From Aidingimonas lacisalsi (lineage in GTDB: Bacteria; Pseudomonadota; Gammaproteobacteria; Pseudomonadales; Halomonadaceae): 64,000 nt of DNA. Below the pieces are notes generated by a model. That model ran no database searches. It was not told where the DNA came from and saw only the letters and a list, made by a program, of their open reading frames with translations. Below, one piece after another: positions 1 to 9,213 of this stretch. Positions within the stretch are counted from its first letter, which is position 1. The number at the start of each line of letters is the position of its first letter. A program made the translations under genes and the position numbers. The stretch covers positions 310,001 through 374,000 of the forward strand of contig NZ_VRYH01000002.1 in assembly GCF_008079445.1 (NCBI RefSeq), read 5' to 3'.

Positions 1-170
1 CCCGCGAGTGCTTCGATCTGCGCCCGTACGGCATTCTGCGGATGCTGGATCTGCAACGTCCGATCTACCAGGGTACGGCGTCCTATGGTCACTTCGGCCG
101 CGAGGATGACGCCTTCACTTGGGAACGCACCGATCGGGTCGAGCAGCTCAAGTCTGCCGCGGGCATCTAA
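1..170 (+). CDS. metK: S-adenosylmethionine synthetase, C-terminal end (partial)
   Basis: The frame opening at base 3 runs without a stop to the TAA at 168-170 and gives about 55 residues matching the MetK C-terminus. The segments [11 protein letters not shown] and [11 protein letters not shown] are the family's conserved C-terminal blocks. MetK makes S-adenosylmethionine from methionine and ATP in the cytoplasm. The 5' part lies outside the window. It sits directly upstream of an SAH riboswitch and ahcY, so synthesis of the methyl donor and disposal of its by-product are side by side. The identification is firm despite the short fragment, because the end of MetK is highly conserved. Confidence 0.93.
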   Translation, partial: RECFDLRPYGILRMLDLQRPIYQGTASYGHFGREDDAFTWERTDRVEQLKSAAGI

Positions 171-188
171 ATTCACCGGGGCCTGCCG

Positions 189-269
189 CCGAGGAGCGCT
201 GCAGCCGGCACAAGACCGGCAAGGCTCGGTCGCAGAAACGATCCCCACTTGTTTTACAACGGCGCTCGG
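189..269 (+). promoter_or_regulatory. S-adenosylhomocysteine (SAH) riboswitch
   Basis: The metK-ahcY gap holds the signature blocks of the proteobacterial SAH riboswitch in order: CCGAGGAGCGCTGC (189-202), CCGGCAAGGCTCGG (216-229) and AACGGCGCTCGG (258-269). Three helices can be drawn: CCGAG 189-193 with CTCGG 225-229, GAGCGC 194-199 with GCGCTC 262-267, and the hairpin GCCGG 204-208 with CCGGC 216-220. Known members bind SAH and raise expression of the downstream SAH hydrolase. Here the element ends about 28 bases before the ahcY start codon, leaving room for the ribosome binding site at GGGAG (286-290). Confidence 0.92.
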
Positions 270-297
270 ATTTCATTTTCAATCAGGGAGTGAAACC

Positions 298-1716
298 ATG
301 AACGCTGTCGCTGAAGCACTGAAAGACGATTTCAAGGTTGCCGATCTGTCTCTGGCCGATTGGGGCCGCAAGGAAATCAAGATTGCCGAGACCGAAATGC
401 CGGGTCTCATGGCACTGCGCGAGAAGTATGGCACCGATAAGCCGCTGAAAGGAGCCAAGGTTGCCGGCTCGCTGCACATGACCATTCAGACGGCTGTCTT
501 GATCGAAACCCTCAAGGCGTTGGGTGCCGACGTCCGTTGGGCGTCTTGCAACATCTATTCCACCCAGGACCATGCCGCTGCCGAGATCGCTCGTTCCGGC
601 ACGCCGGTCTTCGCCTACAAGGGTGAAACCACCGAAGAGTACTGGGAGTTCACTCATGCCATCATGGATTGGCATGACGGCGGTACGCCGAACATGATTC
701 TCGACGATGGTGGCGATGCCACGACGGTCGTGACGCTCGGTGCCAAGGCGGAGAAGGACCCGTCCGTACTCGACAACCCGGGCAGCGATGAAGAAACAGC
801 GCTGTTTGCCGCCATTCGCAAGCGTCTCAAGGAAAAGCCGGCTGGCTATTACCAGAAGCTGCAGGACGCCATTCTGGGCGTGACCGAAGAAACCACTACC
901 GGTGTCAACGGCTTGTATCACCTGGCCCGCAACAATGAGTTGCCGTTCCCGGCGATCAACGTCAACGACTCCGTGACCAAGTCCAAGTTCGACAACCTCT
1001 ATGGTTGCCGCGAGTCGCTGGTCGATGGCATCAAGCGTGCCACTGACGTGATGGTGGCCGGCAAGGTTGCCGTAGTGGCCGGCTATGGCGATGTCGGTAA
1101 GGGCTCGGCTCAGAGTCTGCGTGGCCTTGGCGCGACCGTGTGGGTAACCGAGATTGACCCCATCTGCGCGCTGCAGGCGGCGATGGAAGGGTTCCGGGTC
1201 GTCACCATGGACGAAGCCGCCGACAAGGCAGACATCTTCGTCACTGCGACCGGTAACTATCACGTCATCACTCACGAGCACATGCAGGTCATGAAGGACG
1301 AAGCCATCGTCTGCAACATCGGTCACTTCGACAACGAGATCGATGTCGCTAGCCTGCGTCAGTACGAGTGGGACAACATCAAGCCTCAGGTGGACCACAT
1401 CACCTTCCCTGACGGCAAGAAGATCATCATGCTTGCCGAAGGACGTCTGGTGAACCTGGGCTGTGCGACAGGGCACCCCAGCTTCGTGATGTCCAACAGC
1501 TTCACCAACCAGGTGTTGGCGCAGATGGAGCTGTTCAACAACAAAGGGGAGTACAAGAACGACGTCTATATGCTACCGAAGCACCTCGACGAAGAGGTGG
1601 CACGTCTGCATCTGGAAAAGATCAATGCGCATCTGACAGAACTGGACAAGCTCCAGGCGGACTACATCGGTGTACCGGTCGAGGGACCGTTCAAGCCTGA
1701 GCACTACCGCTACTGA
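298..1716 (+). CDS. ahcY: Adenosylhomocysteinase (SAH hydrolase)
   Basis: The enzyme reversibly cleaves S-adenosylhomocysteine to adenosine and homocysteine, relieving product inhibition of methyltransferases. The product is 472 residues, the usual length for proteobacterial forms carrying the extra insert near residues 150-190. Visible marks are the substrate region [16 protein letters not shown], the NAD-binding loop GYGDVGKG (about 262-269), the block [11 protein letters not shown], and the C-terminal KPEHYRY that closes over the neighbouring subunit's cofactor. The ATG at 298 is preceded by GGGAG. An in-frame ATG at 85 would run through metK and the riboswitch and is not used. Expression should be controlled by the SAH riboswitch just upstream. 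Confidence 0.97.
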   Translation: MNAVAEALKDDFKVADLSLADWGRKEIKIAETEMPGLMALREKYGTDKPLKGAKVAGSLHMTIQTAVLIETLKALGADVRWASCNIYSTQDHAAAEIARSGTPVFAYKGETTEEYWEFTHAIMDWHDGGTPNMILDDGGDATTVVTLGAKAEKDPSVLDNPGSDEETALFAAIRKRLKEKPAGYYQKLQDAILGVTEETTTGVNGLYHLARNNELPFPAINVNDSVTKSKFDNLYGCRESLVDGIKRATDVMVAGKVAVVAGYGDVGKGSAQSLRGLGATVWVTEIDPICALQAAMEGFRVVTMDEAADKADIFVTATGNYHVITHEHMQVMKDEAIVCNIGHFDNEIDVASLRQYEWDNIKPQVDHITFPDGKKIIMLAEGRLVNLGCATGHPSFVMSNSFTNQVLAQMELFNNKGEYKNDVYMLPKHLDEEVARLHLEKINAHLTELDKLQADYIGVPVEGPFKPEHYRY

Positions 1717-1738
1717 GACGTTTCTCGGACGTTGTGTC

Positions 1739-1763
1739 GACCGCCTCATCGAGGCGGTCTTCC
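1739..1763 (+). terminator. Hairpin after ahcY, likely terminator or attenuator
   Basis: A perfect 9-bp stem, GACCGCCTC (1739-1747) with GAGGCGGTC (1751-1759), has a 3-base loop and is followed by TTCCC. The short U run makes it a weak intrinsic terminator. It lies 22 bases after the ahcY stop and about 100 bases before the next gene, so it may only reduce read-through. Confidence 0.55.
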
Positions 1764-1863
1764 CACGTCGGATCGTCATCAGACATGGCATGCTTCGCTC
1801 GACAGCCGGGTCCGGTTGTCGGGTGAAGTCGGTCGTCAATGTATCAGGAGAGGAATACACCTG

Positions 1864-2814
1864 ATGAATAGCTTGGTAAGTCGCTCGACGGCTCCCTCGG
1901 AGCTGGTACTCGAAGCCGTTCCGCCAGAGTTGCAGCAAGGGGAACGGGGCATCGAGACGGTATTGGAGAAAATCGATGGCCTTCATCGGGAGGTCGGTCT
2001 CGATGCCGTCAATATTCCGGAAATCCGAGAAGAAAGCTCCAAGAGCAGCAAAGGGGAGCGGCGCAAGCCGTTCGAACCTCGCGTGGAACCTCGTGTTCTC
2101 GCCTATCGTATCCAGGAACAACTGGACTTGCCCTGCATCATCAATCGGGTGGTGGTTCATCTCGAACATGAACAGCAGCTCGACTGGTTCCGGGAGACTC
2201 GGGAGGAGTATGGCGTGCGTCGCCTCGTTCTCGTTGGTGGTGAGCGGAGTGATCAACGCTATCCTGGCCCCTCTGTCCCGGAAGCGACGACACTGCTGCG
2301 CGAGCGGCTTCACGCCCCCGACATGCAAGTCGGTAATATCTGCATTCCTTCGCGTCCTGGCGAAGCCGAGCGCATGTTGCGCAAGATGGATGCCGGGGCA
2401 GATTTCTTCACCACCCAAGTGATCTTCCACGCCGAGGAAGTCACGTCGTTACTGGATGCGATTGGCGAGCGCGCCGGACGGGAAAACGCACCTACCATCC
2501 TCGTCTCGCTCGCCCCTGTACGTTCCGAACGCAATATCCGCTTTTTGCACTGGCTTGGCGTGAACCTGTCCAATGAGCTGGAAGAGTGGTTGACCGCTGA
2601 GCCAGAGTCGGTGACCGAACGGTCGCTGACACACATTCGCGATCTGTGGAGTGAGATTGCCGACCACGCGGCTGAGACCAATGCGCCTTTCCCGATCAGT
2701 GCCAATCTTGCACCGATCGGTCGTATACCGACGTCGACGACGGTCTCGCTTGCCCGCGCACTCCGCGATCGCCACATTCAAGCTCCGCATGCCCTGGGTA
2801 GGATGCTGCCCTGA
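1864..2814 (+). CDS. Methylenetetrahydrofolate reductase-like TIM-barrel protein
   Basis: 316 residues. The layout resembles MetF-type flavoproteins that reduce 5,10-methylene-THF to 5-methyl-THF. The N-terminus reads LVLEAVPPE, where MetF has a conserved Glu near strand 1. VLVGGERSD replaces the usual ALRGD, and MDAGADFFTTQVIFHAEEV corresponds to the MetF block VDAGA..ITQ.FFD. Overall it is far from E. coli MetF and closer in pattern to the divergent mycobacterial-type reductases (ILVSLAPV then a W in the next helix). Its place behind metK and ahcY supports a role in remethylating homocysteine. The start at 1864 follows AGGAGAGGA. The enzyme activity itself is an inference. Confidence 0.7.
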   Translation: MNSLVSRSTAPSELVLEAVPPELQQGERGIETVLEKIDGLHREVGLDAVNIPEIREESSKSSKGERRKPFEPRVEPRVLAYRIQEQLDLPCIINRVVVHLEHEQQLDWFRETREEYGVRRLVLVGGERSDQRYPGPSVPEATTLLRERLHAPDMQVGNICIPSRPGEAERMLRKMDAGADFFTTQVIFHAEEVTSLLDAIGERAGRENAPTILVSLAPVRSERNIRFLHWLGVNLSNELEEWLTAEPESVTERSLTHIRDLWSEIADHAAETNAPFPISANLAPIGRIPTSTTVSLARALRDRHIQAPHALGRMLP

Positions 2815-2874
2815 CAGGCATCTGCATATATCATTCTCGAGCTTTACGAGCCCGACGAAAAGGAAACAGCCACC

Positions 2875-4449
2875 ATGAGCTCTGAATTGCTTCAGGCATT
2901 ACAAGATCCTCAATGCTACGACCACTCGGTCGATGGGTTTGCCCTGTATGAAACGCATATTTCCTGGGTCTTGTTGACCGGGGAGTATGTCTACAAGATC
3001 AAGAAACCCGTCGATTTCGGGTTTCTCAACTTCTCTACCCTTGATCGCCGCAAACGATTCTGCGAAGAAGAAATTCGCCTCAACAAGCGTCTTGCCTCTG
3101 CACTGTATGTGGACGTCGTGCCTGTCACGGGGACACCGGACGCGCCGCGCATGGGAGGCGAGGGTGAACCGTTCGAATATGCGATTCGCATGCGGCAGTT
3201 CGACAATACCCAGATGATGGACCGTCTTTACGAAGAAGGCCGTTTGACGGAAGCCCATCTGGATGAGCTGGCCGGCCAGCTCGCCGACTTCCATGAGTCG
3301 TTGCCGTCTGCGCGAGGCGAGTGCGGTACGCCGGGAGCCGTGCGTGCGGATGCTGAGCAGAATTTCGAGCAGATCCGTCCTCTGCTGGACGACCAGGCAC
3401 AGGTGGAACAGCTTGATCGGTTGTCTGCATGGAACGACAAGGCATTCAAGCAGCTCGAATCGCATATCGCACGTCGTTATGAGGAAGATCACGTTCGTGA
3501 GTGCCATGGTGACCTGCATCTGGCCAACATCACTCTCTACAATGGTCAGCCTACCGTTTTCGACTGCATCGAGTTCAGCGACGGCCTGCGCTGGATCGAT
3601 ACCTGCAACGATCTGGCATTCCTGCTGATGGATCTCGAGTTCCGCGATGCACCGCAACTGGCCAATCGTGTTCTCAACCGCTATCTCCAGCTCAGCGGTG
3701 ATTATGACTGCCTGCCATTGATGGATTATTACAAGGCGTATCGTGCCACCGTGCGTGCCAAAATCGCCTTGTTCACTCGCGGCAACCCCGGCCTCAGCGA
3801 CGATGAAAAGCAGGCGTTACTGGAGAAATACCAAGCCTATATCAATCTGGCCGAGCAGTATGCCGAGCAACGCAACCGGTACCTGCTGGCCACGACTGGG
3901 CTCTCGGGCAGTGGCAAGAGCTGGGTGAGTCAACATCTCTCGCAGTCATTGAACCTGATCTGGCTGCGTTCCGATGTCGAACGCAAGCGGTTGTTCGGCC
4001 TCAAGCCACTGGACAGCAGTCATGCTCAACCAGAATTGAATATCTACACGTCTGAAGCGTCGCGTGAGACGTACCAGCATCTGGCAACGCTAGCCGAAAA
4101 TGTGCTGAAAGCCGGCTATCCAGTGATCGTCGACTCCGCCGCCTTGCATCAGTCGGAGCGCGCCCAACTGGTTCGGGTAGCCGCTGCTCAAGATCTGCCC
4201 TATCTATTGCTGAACTGTCAGGCGCCGGAATCGGAGCTTCGTCAACGGTTGGAGCGCCGTGGCAAGACTGAGGTCGATCCCTCCGAGGCGGATGAAGCCG
4301 TCATGGAAAAGCAACAGAGCGCGGCGGAATCTCTGTCAGCGGAAGAGAGCGACTACAGCTTGGACGTGGATACCACGAAATCAGGTATCGACACTGAATT
4401 GGCAGACCAGGTGCGTGAACGGGTCGCTGCTACGCCTGTACCCGCCTGA
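2875..4449 (+). CDS. Fused APH-like kinase / P-loop ATPase
   Basis: 524 residues in two domains. Residues about 20-310 resemble aminoglycoside-phosphotransferase/choline-kinase folds: HGDLHLANI around 211 is the catalytic Brenner-like loop, and FDCIEFSDGLRWID about 20 residues later is the Mg-binding region. Residues about 335-500 form a small P-loop kinase: GLSGSGKS at 342-349, followed by a lid-like region rich in Arg (RQRLERRGK). Such COG2187-COG0645 fusions are widespread in bacteria, but their substrate is not established. It is not evidence for antibiotic resistance. It stands alone between the metF-like gene and a convergent unknown gene. The ATG at 2875 follows AAAGGA. Confidence 0.8.
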   Translation: MSSELLQALQDPQCYDHSVDGFALYETHISWVLLTGEYVYKIKKPVDFGFLNFSTLDRRKRFCEEEIRLNKRLASALYVDVVPVTGTPDAPRMGGEGEPFEYAIRMRQFDNTQMMDRLYEEGRLTEAHLDELAGQLADFHESLPSARGECGTPGAVRADAEQNFEQIRPLLDDQAQVEQLDRLSAWNDKAFKQLESHIARRYEEDHVRECHGDLHLANITLYNGQPTVFDCIEFSDGLRWIDTCNDLAFLLMDLEFRDAPQLANRVLNRYLQLSGDYDCLPLMDYYKAYRATVRAKIALFTRGNPGLSDDEKQALLEKYQAYINLAEQYAEQRNRYLLATTGLSGSGKSWVSQHLSQSLNLIWLRSDVERKRLFGLKPLDSSHAQPELNIYTSEASRETYQHLATLAENVLKAGYPVIVDSAALHQSERAQLVRVAAAQDLPYLLLNCQAPESELRQRLERRGKTEVDPSEADEAVMEKQQSAAESLSAEESDYSLDVDTTKSGIDTELADQVRERVAATPVPA

Positions 4450-4486
4450 TCGTTGCTGATACCTGGGAGGCAGACGTCTCCGCCAG

Positions 4487-5167
4487 CTAGGCGTGAGCCC
4501 AGGCGGTCTCCCAGAGTTGCAACACGGGCTCCAGTTCACCCTCGTGCAGTACCAGCAGGGTGGACTGGTCCTGGTTCGTTCCCGCCGGTGTGACTACGGC
4601 AAACTCGCCTTCCTCCAGATGAAACTCATGGATCTCGAACTCACCCTCCGGCGTCATGCAGCGCGTGGAGCGATAGCTCTCGTCTTCACCGTAGGTCAGG
4701 CGGTGGTACATCTTGAAGAAAGTGTATAGATACAATCCGCGTTCGAATGTCGGCCACTGGGCCGGGCGTCGTGCGATGTCATCGTCGAGTGTCATCCCTT
4801 GCTGCCGCGCGTGGGCGATGGCGTCATCGCGTGGCACTGCAATCAATGAGTCCTCGTCTTCGGGCAAGGGTTCGATACGCTCAATGGTTTGATGGTAACG
4901 CCGGAATACCTCATTAACGTCACTCAGTGCCGTGACATCGTGGTCGCTGTGACGCAAGTCGTCGGGATCGTCGTTGCCATTTTCCCAGCCGTGAATGACG
5001 CGCAATACCAGCCGTCGTTGCTGCATAGGGGGCTCGAGTAGCGTACGCAGAGCGATCCTGAGATGTAACTGACGTTCAGGCACGTCATTGTCGAAGGCGT
5101 TGTAAGGTTCGTTGAATATCTTGTTCAAACGACCAGGCGCATGTTCCTTGGTTTCGGTATACGACAT
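4487..5167 (-). CDS. Acidic protein of unknown function
   Basis: 226 residues, with no family I recognise. It has no signal peptide or membrane segment and is rich in Asp and Glu, so it is probably cytoplasmic. The N-terminal half is mostly helical, with charged runs (WENGNDDPDD, EPLPEDEDS). A middle segment FERGLYLYTFFKMYHRLTYG is followed by a strand-rich end (GEFEIHEFHLEEGEFAVV...TLLVLHEGEL). It converges on the kinase fusion upstream (37-bp gap) and is divergent from ilvD across 158 bp. Codon use looks like the neighbours', so it is a real gene rather than a shadow. Confidence 0.72.
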   Translation of the reverse strand: MSYTETKEHAPGRLNKIFNEPYNAFDNDVPERQLHLRIALRTLLEPPMQQRRLVLRVIHGWENGNDDPDDLRHSDHDVTALSDVNEVFRRYHQTIERIEPLPEDEDSLIAVPRDDAIAHARQQGMTLDDDIARRPAQWPTFERGLYLYTFFKMYHRLTYGEDESYRSTRCMTPEGEFEIHEFHLEEGEFAVVTPAGTNQDQSTLLVLHEGELEPVLQLWETAWAHA

Positions 5168-5325
5168 GATTGTTCTCGAGGGTTGCGAATGAGAGGAAAT
5201 CCAGTATCAAAAGCAATGAAACCACGAAGTCGCTTTGACAGCTACCATCGGCCAGTCGATCATGGCTCGTTACCCGACAGCGCTACAATGATGTTCGTGA
5301 CTGAGTCTTGAGGAGCTAGCTTGCC

Positions 5326-7014
5326 ATGAGCAATGAACAACAGGATCCCCGTCGTCGTTATTCTGGTCCGGTCGTCGATGGGCTGGGAAAATCGGCCAGT
5401 CGTGCCATGCTACGTGCCGTGGGCTTTACCGATGAAGATTTCACCAAGCCCCAGGTCGGTATCGCTTCGACCTGGAGCCAAGTGACTCCCTGCAATAGCC
5501 ATATCGATGGTTTGGCTGAAGCGGCACGAGGGGGAGCGGACAGCGCCGGTGCCAAGGGGGTGATATTCAATACCATCACGATTTCCGATGGTATTGCCAA
5601 TGGTACTGAAGGCATGAAGTATTCACTGGTATCGCGCGAAGTCATTGCCGATTCCATTGAAACGGTTGCGGGCTGTGAAGGTTTTGACGGGCTGGTGGCC
5701 ATCGGCGGCTGCGATAAGAACATGCCGGGTTGCATGATGGGACTGGCCAGGCTGAATCGTCCCAGTGTCTTTGTCTATGGCGGTACGATACTGCCCGGTG
5801 AAGGCCATACCGATATCGTCTCGGTTTTCGAAGCCATGGGGGCGCATACCAAAGGCGACATGGACCTGATCGAAGTCGAGCAGATCGAGAAAACCGCGAT
5901 ACCGGGGCCTGGGTCCTGCGGCGGCATGTATACCGCCAACTCCATGGCCTCGGCGATCGAAGCGCTGGGCATGAGTCTGCCGGGTAGTTCGGCGCAGAAT
6001 GCCGTCTCCCAACAAAAGCACGATGACTGTCAGGCGGCTGGAGCGGCGGTTCTCAAATTGCTCGAGCATGATATCAAGCCCTCGGACATCATGACCCGGG
6101 AGGCGTTCGAAAACGCCATCACGGTGGTCATTGCCTTGGGGGGATCCACCAATGCCGTGCTGCACCTGATTGCCATGGCGAGCACTATCGGTGTCGAGTT
6201 ATCGCTCGAGGACTTTACCCGTATCGGCAAGCGGGTGCCGGTATTGGCGGATCTTCGACCCAGTGGGCATTACATGATGAGTGAGCTGGTGGCGATCGGG
6301 GGGATCCAGCCGCTGATGAAGATGCTCCTCGATGCGGGCATGCTGCATGGTGACTGCTTGACCGTCACGGGCCAGACGTTAGCCGAGAACCTGGCCAGCG
6401 TAGCTCCCTATCCGGAGGATCAGCGCATCATCGCGCCGCTGGAGACGCCTCACAAGAACGAGAGTCATCTCCGTATTCTGTATGGCAATCTGGCCCCTGA
6501 AGGCGCCGTGGCCAAGATTACCGGCAAGGAGGGGACACGCTTCACAGGTCGCGCTCGCGTGTTCGGTTCCGAGGAGGAGGCGCAGGCTCGCATCAATGAT
6601 GGGACGGTCATTGCGGGCGACGTCTTGATCATTCGTTATGAAGGGCCACGTGGCGGCCCCGGTATGCGCGAGATGTTGACGCCGACATCGGCGATCATGG
6701 GGCGTGGTCTGGGCAGCGAGGTGGCATTGATCACTGATGGTCGTTTCTCCGGGGGCAGCCATGGTTTCGTGGTCGGTCACGTGTCTCCCGAGGCGTTCGA
6801 CGGTGGGCCGATTGCGCTGGTGGAGGATGGCGATACGATTACTATCGACGCCGAGGCCGATACCATGGAGGTCGATGTCAGTGACGAGGAGTTGATGCGT
6901 CGACGAGCTGCCTGGATCAGGCCGGCCCCACGCTACACACGGGGTACCTTGTCAAAGTATGCGCGCACCGTGAGTTCCGCATCGCGTGGAGCGGTAACCG
7001 ACCTGCCTGAATGA
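5326..7014 (+). CDS. ilvD: Dihydroxy-acid dehydratase
   Basis: 562 residues of the IlvD/Edd family. The enzyme dehydrates 2,3-dihydroxy acids to 2-keto acids in valine, isoleucine and pantothenate synthesis. Three cysteines fit the [2Fe-2S] type: C56 in PCNSH, C129 in [10 protein letters not shown] and C198 in [10 protein letters not shown]. The length matches the short [2Fe-2S] DHADs rather than the ~615-residue E. coli type. Related sugar-acid dehydratases exist, but the N-terminal pattern and lack of sugar genes nearby favour IlvD. It is monocistronic, starting at ATG 5326 after TTGAGGAG. It may be a second copy if a long-type ilvD exists elsewhere in the genome, which cannot be checked here. 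Confidence 0.88.
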   Translation: MSNEQQDPRRRYSGPVVDGLGKSASRAMLRAVGFTDEDFTKPQVGIASTWSQVTPCNSHIDGLAEAARGGADSAGAKGVIFNTITISDGIANGTEGMKYSLVSREVIADSIETVAGCEGFDGLVAIGGCDKNMPGCMMGLARLNRPSVFVYGGTILPGEGHTDIVSVFEAMGAHTKGDMDLIEVEQIEKTAIPGPGSCGGMYTANSMASAIEALGMSLPGSSAQNAVSQQKHDDCQAAGAAVLKLLEHDIKPSDIMTREAFENAITVVIALGGSTNAVLHLIAMASTIGVELSLEDFTRIGKRVPVLADLRPSGHYMMSELVAIGGIQPLMKMLLDAGMLHGDCLTVTGQTLAENLASVAPYPEDQRIIAPLETPHKNESHLRILYGNLAPEGAVAKITGKEGTRFTGRARVFGSEEEAQARINDGTVIAGDVLIIRYEGPRGGPGMREMLTPTSAIMGRGLGSEVALITDGRFSGGSHGFVVGHVSPEAFDGGPIALVEDGDTITIDAEADTMEVDVSDEELMRRRAAWIRPAPRYTRGTLSKYARTVSSASRGAVTDLPE

Positions 7015-7038
7015 GCCGAACACTGGGAACAGGGGGGC

Positions 7039-8514
7039 TCAGCACCCTTGTCGGCTGGCACTGTAACGCAATCGCAGTCTCGCTCGTAGTCGTCGAGCGA
7101 GACTGTCTATGCCGAGGTTGAGCAGTGCGGTGATCAAGATCAGCACCAAGGCACTGTCGATACGGATCTCCTGGATGGCACTATCGATGAAGAAGCCGAG
7201 CGTGGCGACACCCAGGATGCCCAGGATCGCCGTTTCGCGCATGATGATTTCCCAGCGGTAGAACAATAGGGCGAGAAACGGTCCGTAAAGGCGAGGAACC
7301 ATTTCATAGGCATAGCGTGCAATGCCGTTTGGTGCATCGGGGCGGAGCGTCAGCGTGTTGCTGCGTTGGCCAACGAGGTGACCGATGATGCCGCCATTGT
7401 GAATAGCCAGCGCCACCACGGCCGGCAACATGGAGGGACCCAGGAGCTGCAACAGAATGAAGGCGAGCAGGTATTCCGGGGTGGAGCGGAGAATGACGAG
7501 CACGAGATGCCCTGCCGAACCGGACAGGCGGGTGGTGAAATGTCGTGACACCAGAGGGAACAATACCAATGCCAGAGCACCTGTCAGCACCAGGGCGATC
7601 TGTGTCAGTAACAAGGTGTTGATGATGCCGGGCAAGGCCTGGTTGGCAAGCAGGTCACCTAACCACGCCCCGAGGCCAGCCATACCTTCCCCGGAACGCA
7701 ATGGTAACGGCACGATATCCTGAGTCACGAAACGGGTGATATTGCTCCAGGCAATGGGGAGACCTGAGCCAAGCAGAAACGGGGCTGCCACCAGGTAGAA
7801 CGGCAGGAGTCTGGGGCGTGCCCATAGTTTCAATGTGGCAATCATCACGTAGAAGATCAGCAAGAGTGCGCCGACCGAGCTGTAGTGTCCTTGAGCGAAG
7901 GACGATTCGAGATAGTAACCTAGTGTCGGCATGCCGATGAATCCGAGCACGGCGCTTGAGCGCAGGCCACACTCCAGCCGGTAAGCCGTATAGCTGACCA
8001 GGTGGGGCCACGCCTGTGACAAGCGTGTATAGGCGAGTCCCGATAGTGAACGACAGCCGTGCGGGAGTGCGTGAGCGGGTCCCGGATCGGCTTCATCGAG
8101 GATTTCGGCATAGACCTTGGCAAAGATGCCGGCATAGGGAAGGGCAATGGCCAGTACCCCGGTCAAGGGATGAAGACCGAAACACTGCAGGAACAGTAGT
8201 GCCCAGAAGAGTTCATGAATGGCGCGTATGAAGGCGCAGCCACCGCGTACCAAGGCATGGCGGAAGCATAAGGCGAGCAGGAAACCGGAGACGGCTCCCA
8301 GCGTCACACCGACGAACGCGAAGGCCAGCGTGCGGACCACTGCCTGTCCGAGATAATCCACGGCGGAGAGATCGGGAGTGACCAGCCCCAGAGCGAGGCG
8401 TGCCAGTTCCTGCCAGGGATTGGCGGTGCTGATCTGGAAATCGGCGTAGAGCAGGCAGCCGAGCGCGACGACCACAAATGCCAGACTGAGCCGTATGCTG
8501 GCAGACTGCCACAT
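7039..8514 (-). CDS. Double-length phosphonate-type ABC permease (PhnE-PhnE fusion)
   Basis: 491 residues of almost entirely hydrophobic sequence, about twice the size of a normal PhnE. Two halves each carry membrane segments and an ABC-coupling stretch: SGLAYTRLSQAWPHLVSYTAYRLECGLRSSAVLGFIGM in pieces near 155-195, and MVPRLYGPFLALLFYRWEIIMRETAILGILG in pieces near 405-440. The fusion would supply both permease subunits in one chain. It is the last gene of a phnD-phnC-phnE-like unit on this strand. ATG 8514 is preferred over GTG 8520 because GGGAG lies 8 bases upstream of the ATG. Substrate could be phosphonate, phosphite or selenate; see the binding protein. Confidence 0.82.
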   Translation of the reverse strand: MWQSASIRLSLAFVVVALGCLLYADFQISTANPWQELARLALGLVTPDLSAVDYLGQAVVRTLAFAFVGVTLGAVSGFLLALCFRHALVRGGCAFIRAIHELFWALLFLQCFGLHPLTGVLAIALPYAGIFAKVYAEILDEADPGPAHALPHGCRSLSGLAYTRLSQAWPHLVSYTAYRLECGLRSSAVLGFIGMPTLGYYLESSFAQGHYSSVGALLLIFYVMIATLKLWARPRLLPFYLVAAPFLLGSGLPIAWSNITRFVTQDIVPLPLRSGEGMAGLGAWLGDLLANQALPGIINTLLLTQIALVLTGALALVLFPLVSRHFTTRLSGSAGHLVLVILRSTPEYLLAFILLQLLGPSMLPAVVALAIHNGGIIGHLVGQRSNTLTLRPDAPNGIARYAYEMVPRLYGPFLALLFYRWEIIMRETAILGILGVATLGFFIDSAIQEIRIDSALVLILITALLNLGIDSLARRLRARLRLRYSASRQGC

Positions 8515-8553
8515 CAGCACTGCTCCCGGTGGCTCATGTCATGGATCAGTGGT

Positions 8554-9213
8554 TCACGATTCATAGAGTGGAAGTACGTCTCTGGTGGTCAGTCGTCGAC
8601 TGGGTTGGTCCAGCGCGATGGTGCCCTGGTGAATGCCGATGACGCGGTCGCAGAAGCGCAGGGCCAGTTCGACATCATGCATGGCCAGCACGGCGGTAGC
8701 ATAGGTGTCGGTGAGTGCCGCCATGACCGATGCGGCCTGGGGGCCATCGAGCGAGGAGACCGGCTCGTCGGCAAGCAGCACGGAGCCTGCCTGATAGAGG
8801 ACACGAGCGGCGGCGACCCGTTGTCGTTGACCACCGGACAGTTCACCGGCACGGTTCCAGCACGTGTCGGCAATCTCCAACCGTTCGAGTAGCGGTGAGA
8901 TATCGGCGACATCGCGTCGAAACGGTCGGGCGAGCGTGATCAGGTTGTGGCAGGTCGAGTGTCGAGAGAGGCCGCCCATGTAGACGTTATGAAACGTCGA
9001 CAACGTATCGACCAGCCCCAATTGCTGCGGGATCAGCGCAGCGTTCTGGTGTCGCCAATGGGTGTACATGAGATCCAGGAGCGTCGATTTTCCGGCTCCG
9101 CTCTTGCCGACCAGTGCAACGTGCTCGCCCGGAGAGAGAGTCAGGCTCAGAGGGCCGAGCACCCGACCCTTGCCATAGTCGGCGACGACCTCATTCAGCG
9201 TCAGTGACGTCAC
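8554..9213 (-). CDS. Phosphonate/selenate-type ABC transporter ATPase
   Basis: 219 residues, slightly short for PhnC. It shows Walker A GKSGAGKST near residue 36, the Q-loop, the signature LSGGQRQRVA, Walker B VLLADEP, the D-loop SSLD and the switch His in MHD. It energises the adjacent fused permease. The GTG start at 9213 overlaps the stop of the binding-protein gene by 4 bases (GTGA), indicating translational coupling in the order binding protein, ATPase, permease. Confidence 0.88.
   Translation of the reverse strand: MTSLTLNEVVADYGKGRVLGPLSLTLSPGEHVALVGKSGAGKSTLLDLMYTHWRHQNAALIPQQLGLVDTLSTFHNVYMGGLSRHSTCHNLITLARPFRRDVADISPLLERLEIADTCWNRAGELSGGQRQRVAAARVLYQAGSVLLADEPVSSLDGPQAASVMAALTDTYATAVLAMHDVELALRFCDRVIGIHQGTIALDQPSRRLTTRDVLPLYES

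Noticed and set aside
85-297. Upstream extension of ahcY to an ATG at 85
   Set aside because: It would overlap metK and the SAH riboswitch; ATG 298 has the ribosome site and the family N-terminus.
283-1476. 397-codon minus-strand frame inside ahcY
   Set aside because: Shadow of a highly conserved gene; the translation has no family likeness.
2875-4449. Aminoglycoside-resistance gene
   Set aside because: Only the fold is shared with aminoglycoside phosphotransferases; the fusion architecture belongs to an unrelated uncharacterised family.
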